Assembly (NCBI RefSeq): GCF_036324505.1
Contig: NC_086350.1
Location: 11,053,032-11,117,031, forward strand
From: Eleginops maclovinus
Taxonomy: Eukaryota; Chordata; Actinopteri; Perciformes; Eleginopidae
Length of the DNA stretch: 64,000 bases
Direction: 5' to 3'
Below, piece by piece: positions 1 to 11,977 of the stretch (its first letter is position 1; each line of letters begins with the position of its first letter). The notes under the pieces are model-generated. The model did not search any database, was not told where the DNA came from, and saw nothing but the letters and a program-made list of their open reading frames with translations. Position numbers and translations under genes: made by a program.

Positions 1-3000
1 CCTTTTTCCAGACCATGAGGCTGCAATATCCTGGGAATCCAACCCTCTCATGTGTCAAAAGCTTAAATGACATCTCTACCCTGCTTTTATTTTTGTGAAG
101 AGGGCTTTCAGAGACGTCTTATCAGGAAATCTAAATTAACATAGACACAAATCTACAGCTCAGAGGTGCAATCATACCCAGACACTCAGACGTGGATCAA
201 AGCTGTGGGGCGGCGAGGGAATAGCAGATGAAAGAGGAACACATTACGCTGTTTACTAAGGTGACATGAAAAGGTGTTTTAGCCCAGTATTCAGCCTAAT
301 GAGAGAGGGAGACGGAGGGTTATCTTATTAGATATTCAGAGCTGCCAGTTTGCAGCCTTTTACATCCCTTCTCGACATCAAAAGAAAACTCAATTTTCTG
401 GCAAGGTGAAGTCTAATAATAGCGAGGTCCCTGTAGATTAAATTACCATTTAACTATTTCACTGAAGGGCTCAATTGCTCTCGGGCGCTATCAAGCTGAG
501 GTGAGGTCTCAACTTGCATTAAGTGGGGTGTATTGTGAATCAAGGACACTGGTTGCAAAACATGGGGTCGGGGCCCACACAAAGGGTCATAAGATAAACT
601 TGAGGGGTCTGGTGATAATTGACATAAGGGGAAAGTAGTAAATGTTTGCAGCAATGTTGGTCAGTCATTCGACCACTTTGATCCAGACTGAAGCACAATG
701 ACTTTTTTTCGGACATACGTGTTCTTTGGAGGTCGAATCCTGACTTATGTGAGGATGAGGTTGAGCTTTTTGGTTTTAAGTAAAACTTCATTTGCCATTA
801 AATATACAAATATTAATGTTCTTGTATGATTGGATTGTTGAATTCCCCTTTAAAACCCTTAAATGTGGTGTAGTAGAAGTACAAAGTACCGCACAATGCA
901 ATTACAAATGTTCTTTCCACTCCAGTTCCATGGTGGTGTCTGTTTCAGTGATCATACATGATAAAGTCTGAGTGTAAATTGAGCCCCTACATGCTCGGAA
1001 GCCTTCACAATTTCTTAGTCTCCCACTGAGTTGAGATCCTGTGCACAAAACCGCTACTACGCTGCATTGAAAACAGATGGATCATGCAGTCCTTCCCCTT
1101 TATTTGGACTTCTCTCTGTTATTGGAAAGAATTTCAGTAAGAATTACCAAATCTGGCCGTCTTTCAGGAAAACAAATGGACACAGATGTAGTTTTCCATT
1201 TTACAGGCTGTTTATGTCTTGCAAATTCCTTCTCCAGAAGAGCGGGGTATGTTCTTTCATGTTTTAATGGCTCAAGAGTGACCGCAGCCCTTTGTGGCAA
1301 ATGCACTTTTCCAATACTAATGACATACAGTCACACACAGCTCTGGCAGCAGTGTGCTCCCGGGGCTGCGTGCCCACTGTGTAATTAGTCTACCACTAAC
1401 TCCTAGTCTTGGGAAACATTCACAACCACCTTAAACACTGACGGTTTTTCACCTCAGAGAGTCTTAAGCAGATGGATACGCTCTGGAAGAATCATATAGA
1501 GCACAAACGTCTTTCATCTGTCAGTTAAACTGATACTATATGGGAGGGGGGGGATGTCAGCGGACCCCCTTGAGGAGTTTGTCTTGGATTTAAAAGACTC
1601 TGTTGGGCCAAGAGGGATTGAATGACAATCTTTTTATTGTGGTATATATTTCTTATGTGTTCCTGGTAGATGAAACAAATCTCTGTAAAAAATCTAAAAA
1701 AGGAACCAGTGTCAGATCTCAGCATCTTAAAGTAATATCACCATTGTACTCACATTTGTATATTTTGGAGAGACTCAGCTGTGTGGATCTATAGTTCTGT
1801 CCAATCCTGCCATCTGGTGGCATTCCACAATATTACACCAAGAAGTACACTGTAATAAAGGTTGTGATTAATCTCTAGGAAATAAATCAACTGAATGATT
1901 CGTTTAAGTGAGTTTCAACGAATAGTTTAGCCTGCCCCTGCTAGTCTTGCTTTTAGCCACTTCAGACAGCGGGATCAGTGAACAACTCTTAAAGCCCATT
2001 TTACTCGATTGAGCAGGTAGCGATTAGCAGCTAGGAAGCCATACTGTATATTCCCACCACCATATAATTATTACTGTTATGATAAAGGGGAACAAAAACA
2101 TTTTCTATGTGGCAATAAAAACAAATGTAGGATAGTGTTCAAACTTCTCTGTAACGTGTGTGTTAATAAGCATTTGTTCATCAACAAGATCATAATAAGC
2201 TTTAAAGGTGATGTCAGCGCTGTGTTTACAACTTCTCTTCGCTTTCCCCAACTGGCAAAAACAAAAACTAAACCACCACAAAAGAAGAAAAAAACATTAT
2301 TGCAGGTTGGATGGAAAATATGCTTATTTATTAATTTTAACAGATTTCCTGTTCAGGGGTCTGGGTCGGAGGCTCCGAAGAGATAGCCTACTGGTCCCAG
2401 TCAAAAGGTAACTAATTCGGCACCTAGCTGACAGCCAGTTAACATCATACGTCATTTATCACTTCAATTTGCAAAGTACTTGAGTGAATTACCTTTTGAT
2501 AATTGTAAACATAAAAGACTAAATGCTTATTTGCTCTCATATATCAAATAGAACCATAAAATCCCATGATCCTCCCTGGAGTGCATTGAACTCAGGACAT
2601 TTCTGATCCAAGTAGTCCCTGCAGACCTGTCTTTTGGTTGGCGAACCACTACAGTAAAATGGGGACAGAAACCTGCTGAATCCATCACTCAGACTTGAAG
2701 CAGCCTCATTAGTTGTAACTGTATCATGCATATGTCTCTCTCATCTATGGAGTAATGACAGCACTGAGGCTCTGTGTCACCAGGGTCACATGAAAGCCCT
2801 CACACCAGAGAAAGGCCTCTTGGTGACCCAGCCTGTAACGCTGAGTGTCAAGTGTTAATCGCAGCAGTGAATGGAGCCAACAAAGGAGCAGGCACTGAGC
2901 TGTCCCCCTGATCGGATCTGCAGAGGATTCCGGTGCGTGTCACTCTTTCTGATGTGCTGTTAAAAGCCATCGGGGCGCTGTGATCTGAGAGCACACTCCA

Positions 3001-5640
3001 GTGAAAACCCATCTGGTCCTGGTTAAAGTTAGGGGGAAATTGGATTAAAGAAATTCTTCTTGAAACAATCTGAATTGTTCTTGCCATAACATCTGCAAAG
3101 AGCTGACACAGAGAAACCCACAAATCAGTCTGAAACTAATATTATGCTTCTCCAGCAAGGCACAAGGGAGGAAAGGGGGAGTGAAGGGTAGGGGGTGCTG
3201 GGATTCTGCTGAACACATTTTCAGAGAATGAGGTGAAGTGGAGAAGGGGGTTTGGCTTGGTTTCAATAGCCTATTACATTTTTTTCCTCAACAAAATACT
3301 CAGACTGCACCACATGCTTTCCATCACCAGGATGTTATTCCACCGCCAGCAGCAGGAGACCCTTGCTGAATCCAAACCGTCAGAGCAGAAGAATCATCTC
3401 AGACAATATGTGAGGAAAAAGCTCACAGGTGTCTATGTTTATCACATTCAACACTTTGCTTGAAATTAACTTTTAAATGGAGTAATAAAACCATTGCGTA
3501 AGAACTACAGCATTGGAACAAGGACATTTCTTTTAAGTGATTAAATTAAGACCACATTTCCAATTCATAGTAAGTAAAACATTAGTTTTATGTCCTGGAT
3601 TAAAAAAGGATGGAATGTTGGCTGCAGTCACAAAGCTTCACTTAGCTTGGATGAAGCAGGCTGCAGTGTGTGTGGAAATGTTACTCAAACATCCCATGTT
3701 AACTAAACAAAGCAGACGGAGCAATTCAAGAGACGGATGAAGTACCTTAAATCCCAGCAGAGCCAAGATAGATTGGATAAACAAGCCAACAGCAGGAGAG
3801 TCAAATGAAAGAGCTTCATCTAAAATAACTTTTAAATCAGTGATTTCAAATTGTATTTTAAAAAGGGATAGTGTGTAGTATTTAGGGGAGTCTTTTAGTA
3901 GAAATTAAATATAACATGGCTGCACCGCCATCATATGAAAGCTATTGAAAAGGTGCACTAGTTAATAAAATAAAGGTGTTCATATAAAAGGAGGCATTTC
4001 CAACTTGTCCAGTAAAGTAACACTGCGGCATTTATATGGAGTTACTGTGTGAAATGACTTGGAAGTTATTAAAAAAGAAACAGCAGCATCTGCATAAAGA
4101 AAATTCAAATAAACTACTTATTCGACCAGTGTAGTAGCCTAATAATATCTGGTAAACATTTGGAGTGACTGGGTCACATGACATGGAAGCTATTGAAAAA
4201 AACTGAAAATAAATTCCATTAAATGATTAAAACACAGCTTTTTTTTTACAATATGGGCAGGGAAGTTTTGAATAGTAATTATTTAAGCTACCCTTTCTCT
4301 GGCTTTGAAAGGGAATACGAAAATACCTAAAACCTAATAATAACTTTTTTGTTTTCACATTGCTTAATTGAACTGCGTAATGTAGGCTATGGTAACTTTC
4401 CGTCTGTCAGAGAGCCACAGGTGGCATTAACATAGTGAAACTTTACAGAGCAGAGATGGTACAATCATAGATTGTATTTGTAGAGGTTTTTGGATGCACA
4501 CTGAACCTTTGACCAAACAACCTTCAAGACAACATCGTGTTTGTTTCACAGCCGCTAACTCTGTCAGTTGATGTCAGTTACTAGCTAACAAGCTAGCATA
4601 AACATTCACAAAAAAGATATGCTAACTAGACTCACAGATCAGATTTGTCTGCAAATTGCCAATTTTGGGTTAAAAAAGCCCTCCTCATTATCTCAGAGTC
4701 AAACATAGATAGCGAAATCTCTGTCTGGTTTATTCTGAGAAAAGAAAATTAGCCATATACACCAGAAACTGAAACACATCTGAGCTGCCAGTTCTTACCT
4801 AGCACGAGCTATGAGCGCCATTAAAGGTCGGTCGGGCGAGCTGAGATCCAGTCCCTTCTGTTAAAAAACACCTTTATATGTGAAACCCAAGCTAAACAAT
4901 CATTGACTGTTGCCATACTATAAAACATTACCAGGTGCGGACTTCATTGTGACTTTCTTTGAATTTGACATTTTAACCTGACAGTGGGAAAACGGTGAAA
5001 TCTTTGAAATGTGGCCACAATTTATTTATAAAAACGATTTATTCATTTAAATATTTTTGTTGTACATTTGACCAATATAATTATGTTCAAACCATTTAAT
5101 TTGCATTTGTTAAATCTTTTTTTCCTTTATCCAATATTCAAAAGGTTTAAAACTAAATGACTAAATCATTGTTTATTTATTTCCCTCAGATTAACCATTT
5201 AATCATGTATTAAATATGTAAAGAGCATGTATATTGCATTTATTTTACTTTAATGGCCTGTTTTCATTCATACTTGTATATTTTAAATGAAAAGTTATTC
5301 AAAGCAAGCTTGCTAAAACCAGTAAACACTTAGTCAATTGCTCAAATTGATGTAAGTTTATCTTTGAGTGATATAAAACGACCACTGAATATATACAGAC
5401 ATAATTATTGTTTGTGAAGTTTCAGACGATTAAAATAATGTACTTTAAAAAATAAAAGCTACGAGCAATTAAGATTTGAAAAGTCCCAAATTCAGAAAGA
5501 CAAAGACATTCAATCAGTACAGTCACAACATTACCATGCACCGCATTTCCCCCTGTAGATAAAGAGAGGGACGGTACATCCTACCTTGACCGAACTGCAT
5601 TACAAAGGCTTAAAAAACAAGTTGAACCAAACATTTGAGA
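1..5640. other. Non-coding stretch downstream of morf4l1
   Basis: I see no exon with a credible protein and splice sites here; the open frames are short and low in complexity. The composition is AT-rich, especially 5000-5500. The stretch at about 3855-3960 (a GTGTGTAGTATTTAGGGGAGTC-like core followed by an AT-rich segment) resembles a common teleost interspersed repeat, and 4540-4620 holds repeated GCTAAC/GCTAGC words of the kind found in degraded fish repeats. Neither assignment was tested against a repeat library. Confidence 0.6.
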
Positions 5641-5648
5641 ATGAGATT

Positions 5649-5654
5649 TTTATT
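5649..5654 (-). terminator. Probable polyadenylation signal of morf4l1
   Basis: A canonical AATAAA hexamer, read on the minus strand, lies about 355 nt downstream of the morf4l1 stop codon. The interval between stop and signal (5655-6008) would be the 3' UTR. This is the first exact hexamer I noticed after the stop; other sites further downstream cannot be excluded. Confidence 0.55.
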
Positions 5655-6008
5655 AGAAAATGATGACAGCCTACAAGACAAATTTAGCCAGCATCTGAAC
5701 CGAGACAGATAACAAAAACATAATCACGATGAAATTCCTTTTCAAAAGCGCTTGGTGACAAAACAAGTATCATAGAAACTAAAAAGTGGTACTCAAAAAC
5801 ATACCAATACAGGAAGAGCGTACTCAGCAGCTTTCCACATGAAAGAAAATGAATTTGTCCAGGGATTAGTGTGATCTTGCTCTGATTCTTCCTTAATAAA
5901 TCAAAAGATCTCGCACAATCCATTCTCCAAAGGCTTTTTGTGAAATCACATCCTTTTCGACAGGTAAGAATGTCGTCACCGAACTTCAAAACACAAAGGC
6001 TTCAGATC

Positions 6009-9000
6009 CTAAACTGCCTTGCGGTGGTACTCTGGAGGGGCAACTTCATAGTCACTTGCATTGAAGAGCGATGCAGAGTTCTTTACAAGATACCTGGAAT
6101 AGAGTTACATTTTACATTACACTTATTTCATTTACAAATTAATCAATATAAGCCTTGTTAATAACAATATTGTGAATACTTACTTAAGGAAGTCTTGTAG
6201 ATAACTGAGCAGCAGTGCAAGGCTCTTCTCATCCAGGGGAGTGTACGCCAGCATAGCTCCAATTCTCACTTGGAAAACCAAACAAAGAAAGGATGTATTA
6301 TAACCACATTTCCTGTGTCAAAAAAATATATTTGTATAGTTGTTGTTGATGTGGATTAAATTAGTATATATATTTTTATGTACAAGAGGATTACATATTA
6401 GCAGGTTAGGACTGTTATGATGGGTAGAAAAAACCTTAAAAGAAGTCAAAAAATCTGATTGATAAGCCATTCAGCCATTTGTGCCAAGAATATTGTTTTA
6501 AACCATAGACACAGACGTATTTAATTGAAGAGATGGAGTTGTATTTCTTTTACTATAGCCAGAATTATCTTTGAGACTTATAACAATATAGCTTTTTTTA
6601 TTCTATTAAAAAATGTAATAATAATAATAAGATGAAGCATAGTGAAAAACAAAACTTTGACTGGGATACTTCCACATTCAGATTGCTGCACTAATTCCAC
6701 TGCATTAACTTGCTTATCTATAATAAATACTAGAGGTTTGTGCAGGGGTTTTTACCGAACAGTCTAAGTAAGTGAGGGGCGCCATAGATTTGAGACATAG
6801 ATGTATCCGGATGGTTGGCTAGGATGTCTGCATACTGCGGCCGTTCAAATTTGTAGAGAAGTTGTGTCCCCAGCATGACACTGAAATATTCCTTGATACC
6901 AGCAACCACCTCGTTCACAGCAAACTCCCTGAGCAGGGGAGGAAAAACAAGTTAAATATCGAGGAAACACAGAGCAAACAAGTAACTCATGTTTTTGCAC
7001 TGCCTGGTGATCTACAGCAGCTAATTAAGTGTATAAACAAATAAAATGATAAGAAAAATGTATGTATTTACTTGCTGTCAGAGTTTCCTCTTGATTTCTT
7101 GTAGTTTGCATAATCTTCCAGGACTGCATCAACATTCTTCTTGGCAGGTAGGTGGAAAAGCTGAAATCATGAAACAAAAATGACAAAAAGAACAATGCTG
7201 ATAAATAACTTTGGAAATGATTTAATGCAAATACATGTGTTTTTAATTCATACAAATGCTGTGCGGTTAATAACCTGTTTTTGTCGTGTAATCAGGTCCC
7301 AATCATCAACAAGCCATGGTTTTAGTTCCTCTGGGATTTTTACTTTCACCTCCACTCGATTTATGAAGGTCTCCTCCTGAGCAGACAGGAAGCGATTTAA
7401 GAAAAGCCACCAAAAGAAGCTTATAAGACAATGTTTACACAGGTCTCAAAAGCAACTCAATAGATTTATTAACTCACACTTTCAACAGTTGGATCGACAC
7501 GTGCCCTCTTCTTTCGTGGAGGGTGGGTTGGGTCTCCTCCTGAACTCGTTCCTTCACCGGCACCAGGAGCTGCACATTCAGAAACATACGATGTGTTATT
7601 TTATCCATAGAAAGAATGGATGATGGAAACATAATTACAAAAACCTAATGATTAACATTTTAAAGAGCATGCGCTTACACAAATATCATGTACTTACTCT
7701 TTTGTTTGTTCTTTTTGGTCTTCCTACAGAAAAAATGAAAAAGCAAAGGTTTAAAAATCTTTTTTATTTTTATTTGACATTATAAACAGCTTGGAAGGAA
7801 ACATCAAAGCAGCTGTCAGATAGAATAAAGAGTGACTTCAACTTACACATCATTTTTCTGCGGGGGAGCAGGTATTTTCTTATTCGGCGCAGCACCCCTC
7901 ATTCTTCCTTCTACATAATGGTCTCTGAATTAAGAAAACAATATTGTTTAATACTTAATACATCATTCATTTTCAGGAGATTAGATGACACAGACAGCAG
8001 TGGCTTTTTTAGGCTCTTTTTCTGGATTTTGGCCATAAAGAACTCAACATATAATTAAATCTTAAAACTCAAAATAAAAAAAACACAACATGATAGACTT
8101 ACTGATTGGCCCTCTGAAGCTCTTTCTGTTTCTGCAGATTACTGTCCACATACTTTAGCACTCTGCTTTCAGGAACCCATTCGTCCCAGCTGAAAATGAA
8201 ACCCCAAGAAATAAATGAATCACAATGAAACCCTAAACAGTAAAACTCTGAAAGACTTGATTTATTTGAACCAAACTTACTTCTTATTCCAACCACTGTA
8301 ATGAATAAAGTATTTGATGTGTTTGTCCTTGATATTTATCTTAACACACTGCAAAGAAAGACACACGTTATTGTCAAAAAGTAATCAGACACAGGGAAGG
8401 ACCACATGATCAGAGAAACAGGCTAACTAAGACAGCCTACCTTAGCTTCGTAGAGCAATGGCCCATGAAAACACAGCACTCTTTCACCTGAACAGAGTGT
8501 CGGTCAATTAAAATCAGCATGAGATCAGTTCGAGTGAATCACGATGAAAATGTAAGGCTGACTAAACTACTGACAGACACACACGGACAATTTTTACACC
8601 TTACATTTTAATTCTTGAACAAATGTCTGATGCCCGAGAACAATCATTACATCAAATCGTAAAAAAATGGGTTTAGGCTACACAACTGGGACGCTTACAT
8701 TTCCTGTGTAAAAGTGTTTGATTTGGTAGCAGACTTGGTTTGATCTATGATGTGGAAAGCTTAAAACGTAATCAATTATTTGCAGAAATAGTTAACCAAT
8801 TATTGATGTTTTTGATTAGCAAGTAGCTACACAACAAATAATCCTAAATTACTTTCAATACACAAAGCATTTCTCCAAGAGCTGACACAATATGACAACA
8901 GTAGTTAGACCTCAGCTAACAGTTCTCCGAGAGAGTAACATTAAACGGTATGTACAAATAACACAGTCTATGGGGAGAACAGAAAAGTGGGCGGTGAAAT

Positions 9001-9356
9001 CAATGGGAAGCTAACGCTGCATGAATGAAGCTACCGCGTTTAGTTAAATAATCCCAATAAAGCTCAAATTAAAACCATCAACTTTGCAGGAATGCTCTTG
9101 CTAATGCTACACGATGTTGAAAAGAAAAGCAGGTAGTGATAAATAACTCAAGAGAAAGATAAAAAGAATCAAACCTGTTTAGTGAAACAACAATAGAGGC
9201 TAACAGAGATAGCGGTTCGCGCTAAAGCTAGCTAACACACATCGGACATTTCCGAAGGTCCCAGCCCTCACCGAAACCATAAACCTCTCGGAAAATCAAA
9301 AAAGACAGTTTATTACCTTCTTGAAATTTAGGTTTCGGGTCCTGTTTCGGCGCCAT
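6009..9356 (-). CDS. morf4l1: Mortality factor 4-like protein 1 (MRG15), complete, 12 coding exons
   Basis: Chromatin reader that binds methylated H3K36 and scaffolds the NuA4/TIP60 acetyltransferase and SIN3 deacetylase complexes in the nucleus. Coding exons on the minus strand are 9317-9356, 8441-8487, 8281-8348, 8103-8189, 7847-7924, 7698-7723, 7478-7569, 7275-7376, 7072-7160, 6756-6928, 6184-6268 and 6009-6093. They join in frame to 323 aa, the length of the short human isoform. The N-terminal chromodomain (about residues 12-62) keeps the aromatic cage residues Tyr26, Tyr46, Trp49 and Trp53. A basic PPRKKRAR segment, a likely nuclear localisation signal, sits near residue 132. The MRG domain fills about residues 155-320, and the protein ends in HRKAV. 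The start is the only ATG in exon 1 and gives the family's [14 protein letters not shown] beginning. All introns have GT/AG ends and consistent phases; no break was seen. Confidence 0.96.
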
Positions 9357-9560
9357 TCACGGATTAAACTAACAAAATATGGGGAAAATTGCTCGCTTCC
9401 ATTCCACTCTGAAACGGTGCCGCTTTCTAAAAACGTCATAATCAGCGCGACGACGCAATAATACCGCGACCAAAACTGTGTCTCACAATGAAATGCCAAA
9501 TTCAAATGCATACAAAGTGAAACGATTTATTTTTTTTAAAAGTTGGTTATGAATGTCTTA
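9357..9560 (-). promoter_or_regulatory. Likely 5' UTR and promoter of morf4l1
   Basis: The sequence just upstream of the morf4l1 ATG is richer in CpG (9345-9480 has several CG dinucleotides, for example in CAGCGCGACGACGC) than the AT-rich DNA beyond it. This suits a broadly expressed gene. No TATA box was obvious. The transcription start is not determinable from sequence alone. Confidence 0.4.
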
Positions 9561-9639
9561 TTTCTATATTTTTCTCTCTACATTTTGATTCATTTTTTGG
9601 GAAATAATAATTAAAAAAAAATTATTATTTATATTATTA

Positions 9640-9676
9640 TAAGAAGAATAAGAATTACTTTATTGATCCCAGACTA
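9640..9676 (-). mobile_element. Remnant of a non-LTR retrotransposon 3' tail
   Basis: On the minus strand this reads GGGATCAATAAAGTAATTC followed by TTATTC/TTCTT repeats. Many fish LINEs of the L2/Rex type end in a similar GGGATnAATAAAGT sequence and a short tandem tail. Only the extreme 3' end is recognisable, so the family is not certain. Confidence 0.45.
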
Positions 9677-11977
9677 TTAATATATAATTATAATAACCAA
9701 AGCTATTGTTTTCAACTAACCAAAATGTGTGCTCAAATTATGAGCTAAGGCACTTCTTTGTTATGAAGCCAGAGGTGGGCCACTGGCATAATTACAAATA
9801 TATTCAATAAAAGTCCACTGATACATTAAAGTTGCATTTGAATGAAGCGCAAAAGCGCAAAAGCGCAAAGCGAAGTGATTCACTAAATGGTTATTTCATT
9901 TGAAAATATATGTTTCTACTGTGCTTCGTTGTTTGGTCTATTGTGAAAAATGAATAATTTCATTTAAAAATGAATTGTATGTAAAGGCCAACTCACCACA
10001 TCATGGCCCTTCGAAGTAGTATATCAATCTCAAATCTGAATCATACATCTATTGACCAGGAAAGCAATGTCCGAGAACTCAGCATAAAGGCATCAGTTTC
10101 ATATTCAGTGTTAAGGATTGAGGCAGTTTATGTATATCCACCATACAGACAGAGCAATTTCTCTTTTTGACCAAATACCAAGAAACGAATGTTACTTCCA
10201 GCCTCAAATGCATGTTATTTTTAGTGCAAGAAAAGATAGTGACATTTTTCTTCAGTAAATCTTTGTTATTCGAAAGTTACCAAATTGGCCTCTACTTTAA
10301 GGATATGCTGTTTTAAATTGTTTCAAATGTTTGATTAAGTTTAGCATGTTTGCCAAGCAACTAACTGGACTAGAAGACATCTCACAGCATACTGTGAACA
10401 AAACACATGCAGCTGAACCAAGACGATCATCAGAGCCACTCCAAATGTGCACTTTCTTCTGTTTAATTCTTACAAATATCAAACAGCACAGTAGACCTTG
10501 TAGCGGTTCAAAATGATCAAAGCCTCTATTGAGTTATTGACATCATCTGATAGTAAAACAAAAAGAAAATGTTACAATGCATGTCAAGCAACTATGACCT
10601 TTTTAAATAGCATTAATTATATAATTACAAAAGAAATATCACATACAATGACAGCAATGCATATCCACGAACCAAACAAACAAATGATAATAAATAATCC
10701 TAATTGTAAGCACAAGTCAAGAAAGGAGGGGATGCGTCCATAATAACTTCAACGGTTTTAACTTCTGGGCCAAAATGAATGTTGTGATACACTCAAAAAC
10801 TAGGCTATCACGGTTCTCTTAAAGGCAGCTGTAAATACACTTAAAGAATGAAGGCTCTGCATCCTGTAGCCTCACTGCAGAACAGCACAGCACTCAGGAC
10901 GAGCTTTCAGGTAATTTGCAGAGACATGCAAAGCGGAACACTACTCTTGAGGTGTGAATGTGTCACCGCTCCATACTACTGCTTTATGTAAAGCAGCAAG
11001 TGCTAAAATCATCAGACATAAAAACACAATGAAATGTTAAATAAAGAATGAAGTGGACCAGAAGCTAGCGCCGTCTTGAAAAATGTTGACCTGCCATGTT
11101 TCTGTAGTTTTCTGTGTAGATTTTCTAAATAAAACAGATGTACACATTAAAAAGGCTGCTGGCTGGACTAGTGCCATTCATTCACACCTTGTAAAAGCCT
11201 GGTTTTACAATACTGACTAACTTGTTATTTCTATGTATTTTAGGTACAGTCTAAACTATACACTACTGTTCATATTTGATTGACTGAAACAGGCGAAGAG
11301 TGCAGTTATGACAACAGAAGGATCTAGCATTTGCTTTTGCAATTCTAGTGGCAACAGTTCAGAGGCATGAGGAATGCTTCTTTAAAAACAGCATACATCC
11401 GACATAACTTACATCATAAATAATTTCTTTAAAATAACATGACCACAGCATGAATGTCTTACAGAGAAATCTACAGTGATGGCTAAAATGGCCAGATCTT
11501 TCTGCTGTCAAAACACTTTTGACAGAAATGATACCATTTAGAAAATAAAGAAAAGTTTTACACATTTTCCTGTTTTTCTCCGACTTGCCTTTTTTTACAT
11601 CTATAACAATGCCCATTTTCTTTATGTTCTAAATATCATGTTACATAAGGTACGACCTCATTGGGTTCTGTGCACATAACATTATACTGAAATAATGCCA
11701 TCAACATGGAATATCGAACAAAACTGTAAAAACCAGGTACAAAAGGTACAATATAATCAAAGGACCACATGAAGAGGTGTGAAAAAGTCTTCAGTATTCA
11801 CAGAAAAATATCAACTGAAGTAACTCACCGGACATGAACCGTCCTAAGTTTATATACATATGATAAGTAAAATTGAAAATAGATTTTCCTCTCTGTACAT
11901 AGCACTATTCTTTCTTCTTCCTCTTCCTTATTTACAAAGTCTTCCCGGTCTCGCTTGTCTTTCAGTTCTGTGTGGAG
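9677..11977. other. Spacer and pias1 3' UTR
   Basis: No coding exon is visible. The part nearest the pias1 stop codon (from 11977 leftwards) is expected to be 3' UTR, but I could not fix its end because no exact AATAAA on the minus strand is well placed. A small tandem repeat of the 8-mer AAGCGCAA (three copies) lies at 9845-9868. Confidence 0.5.
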
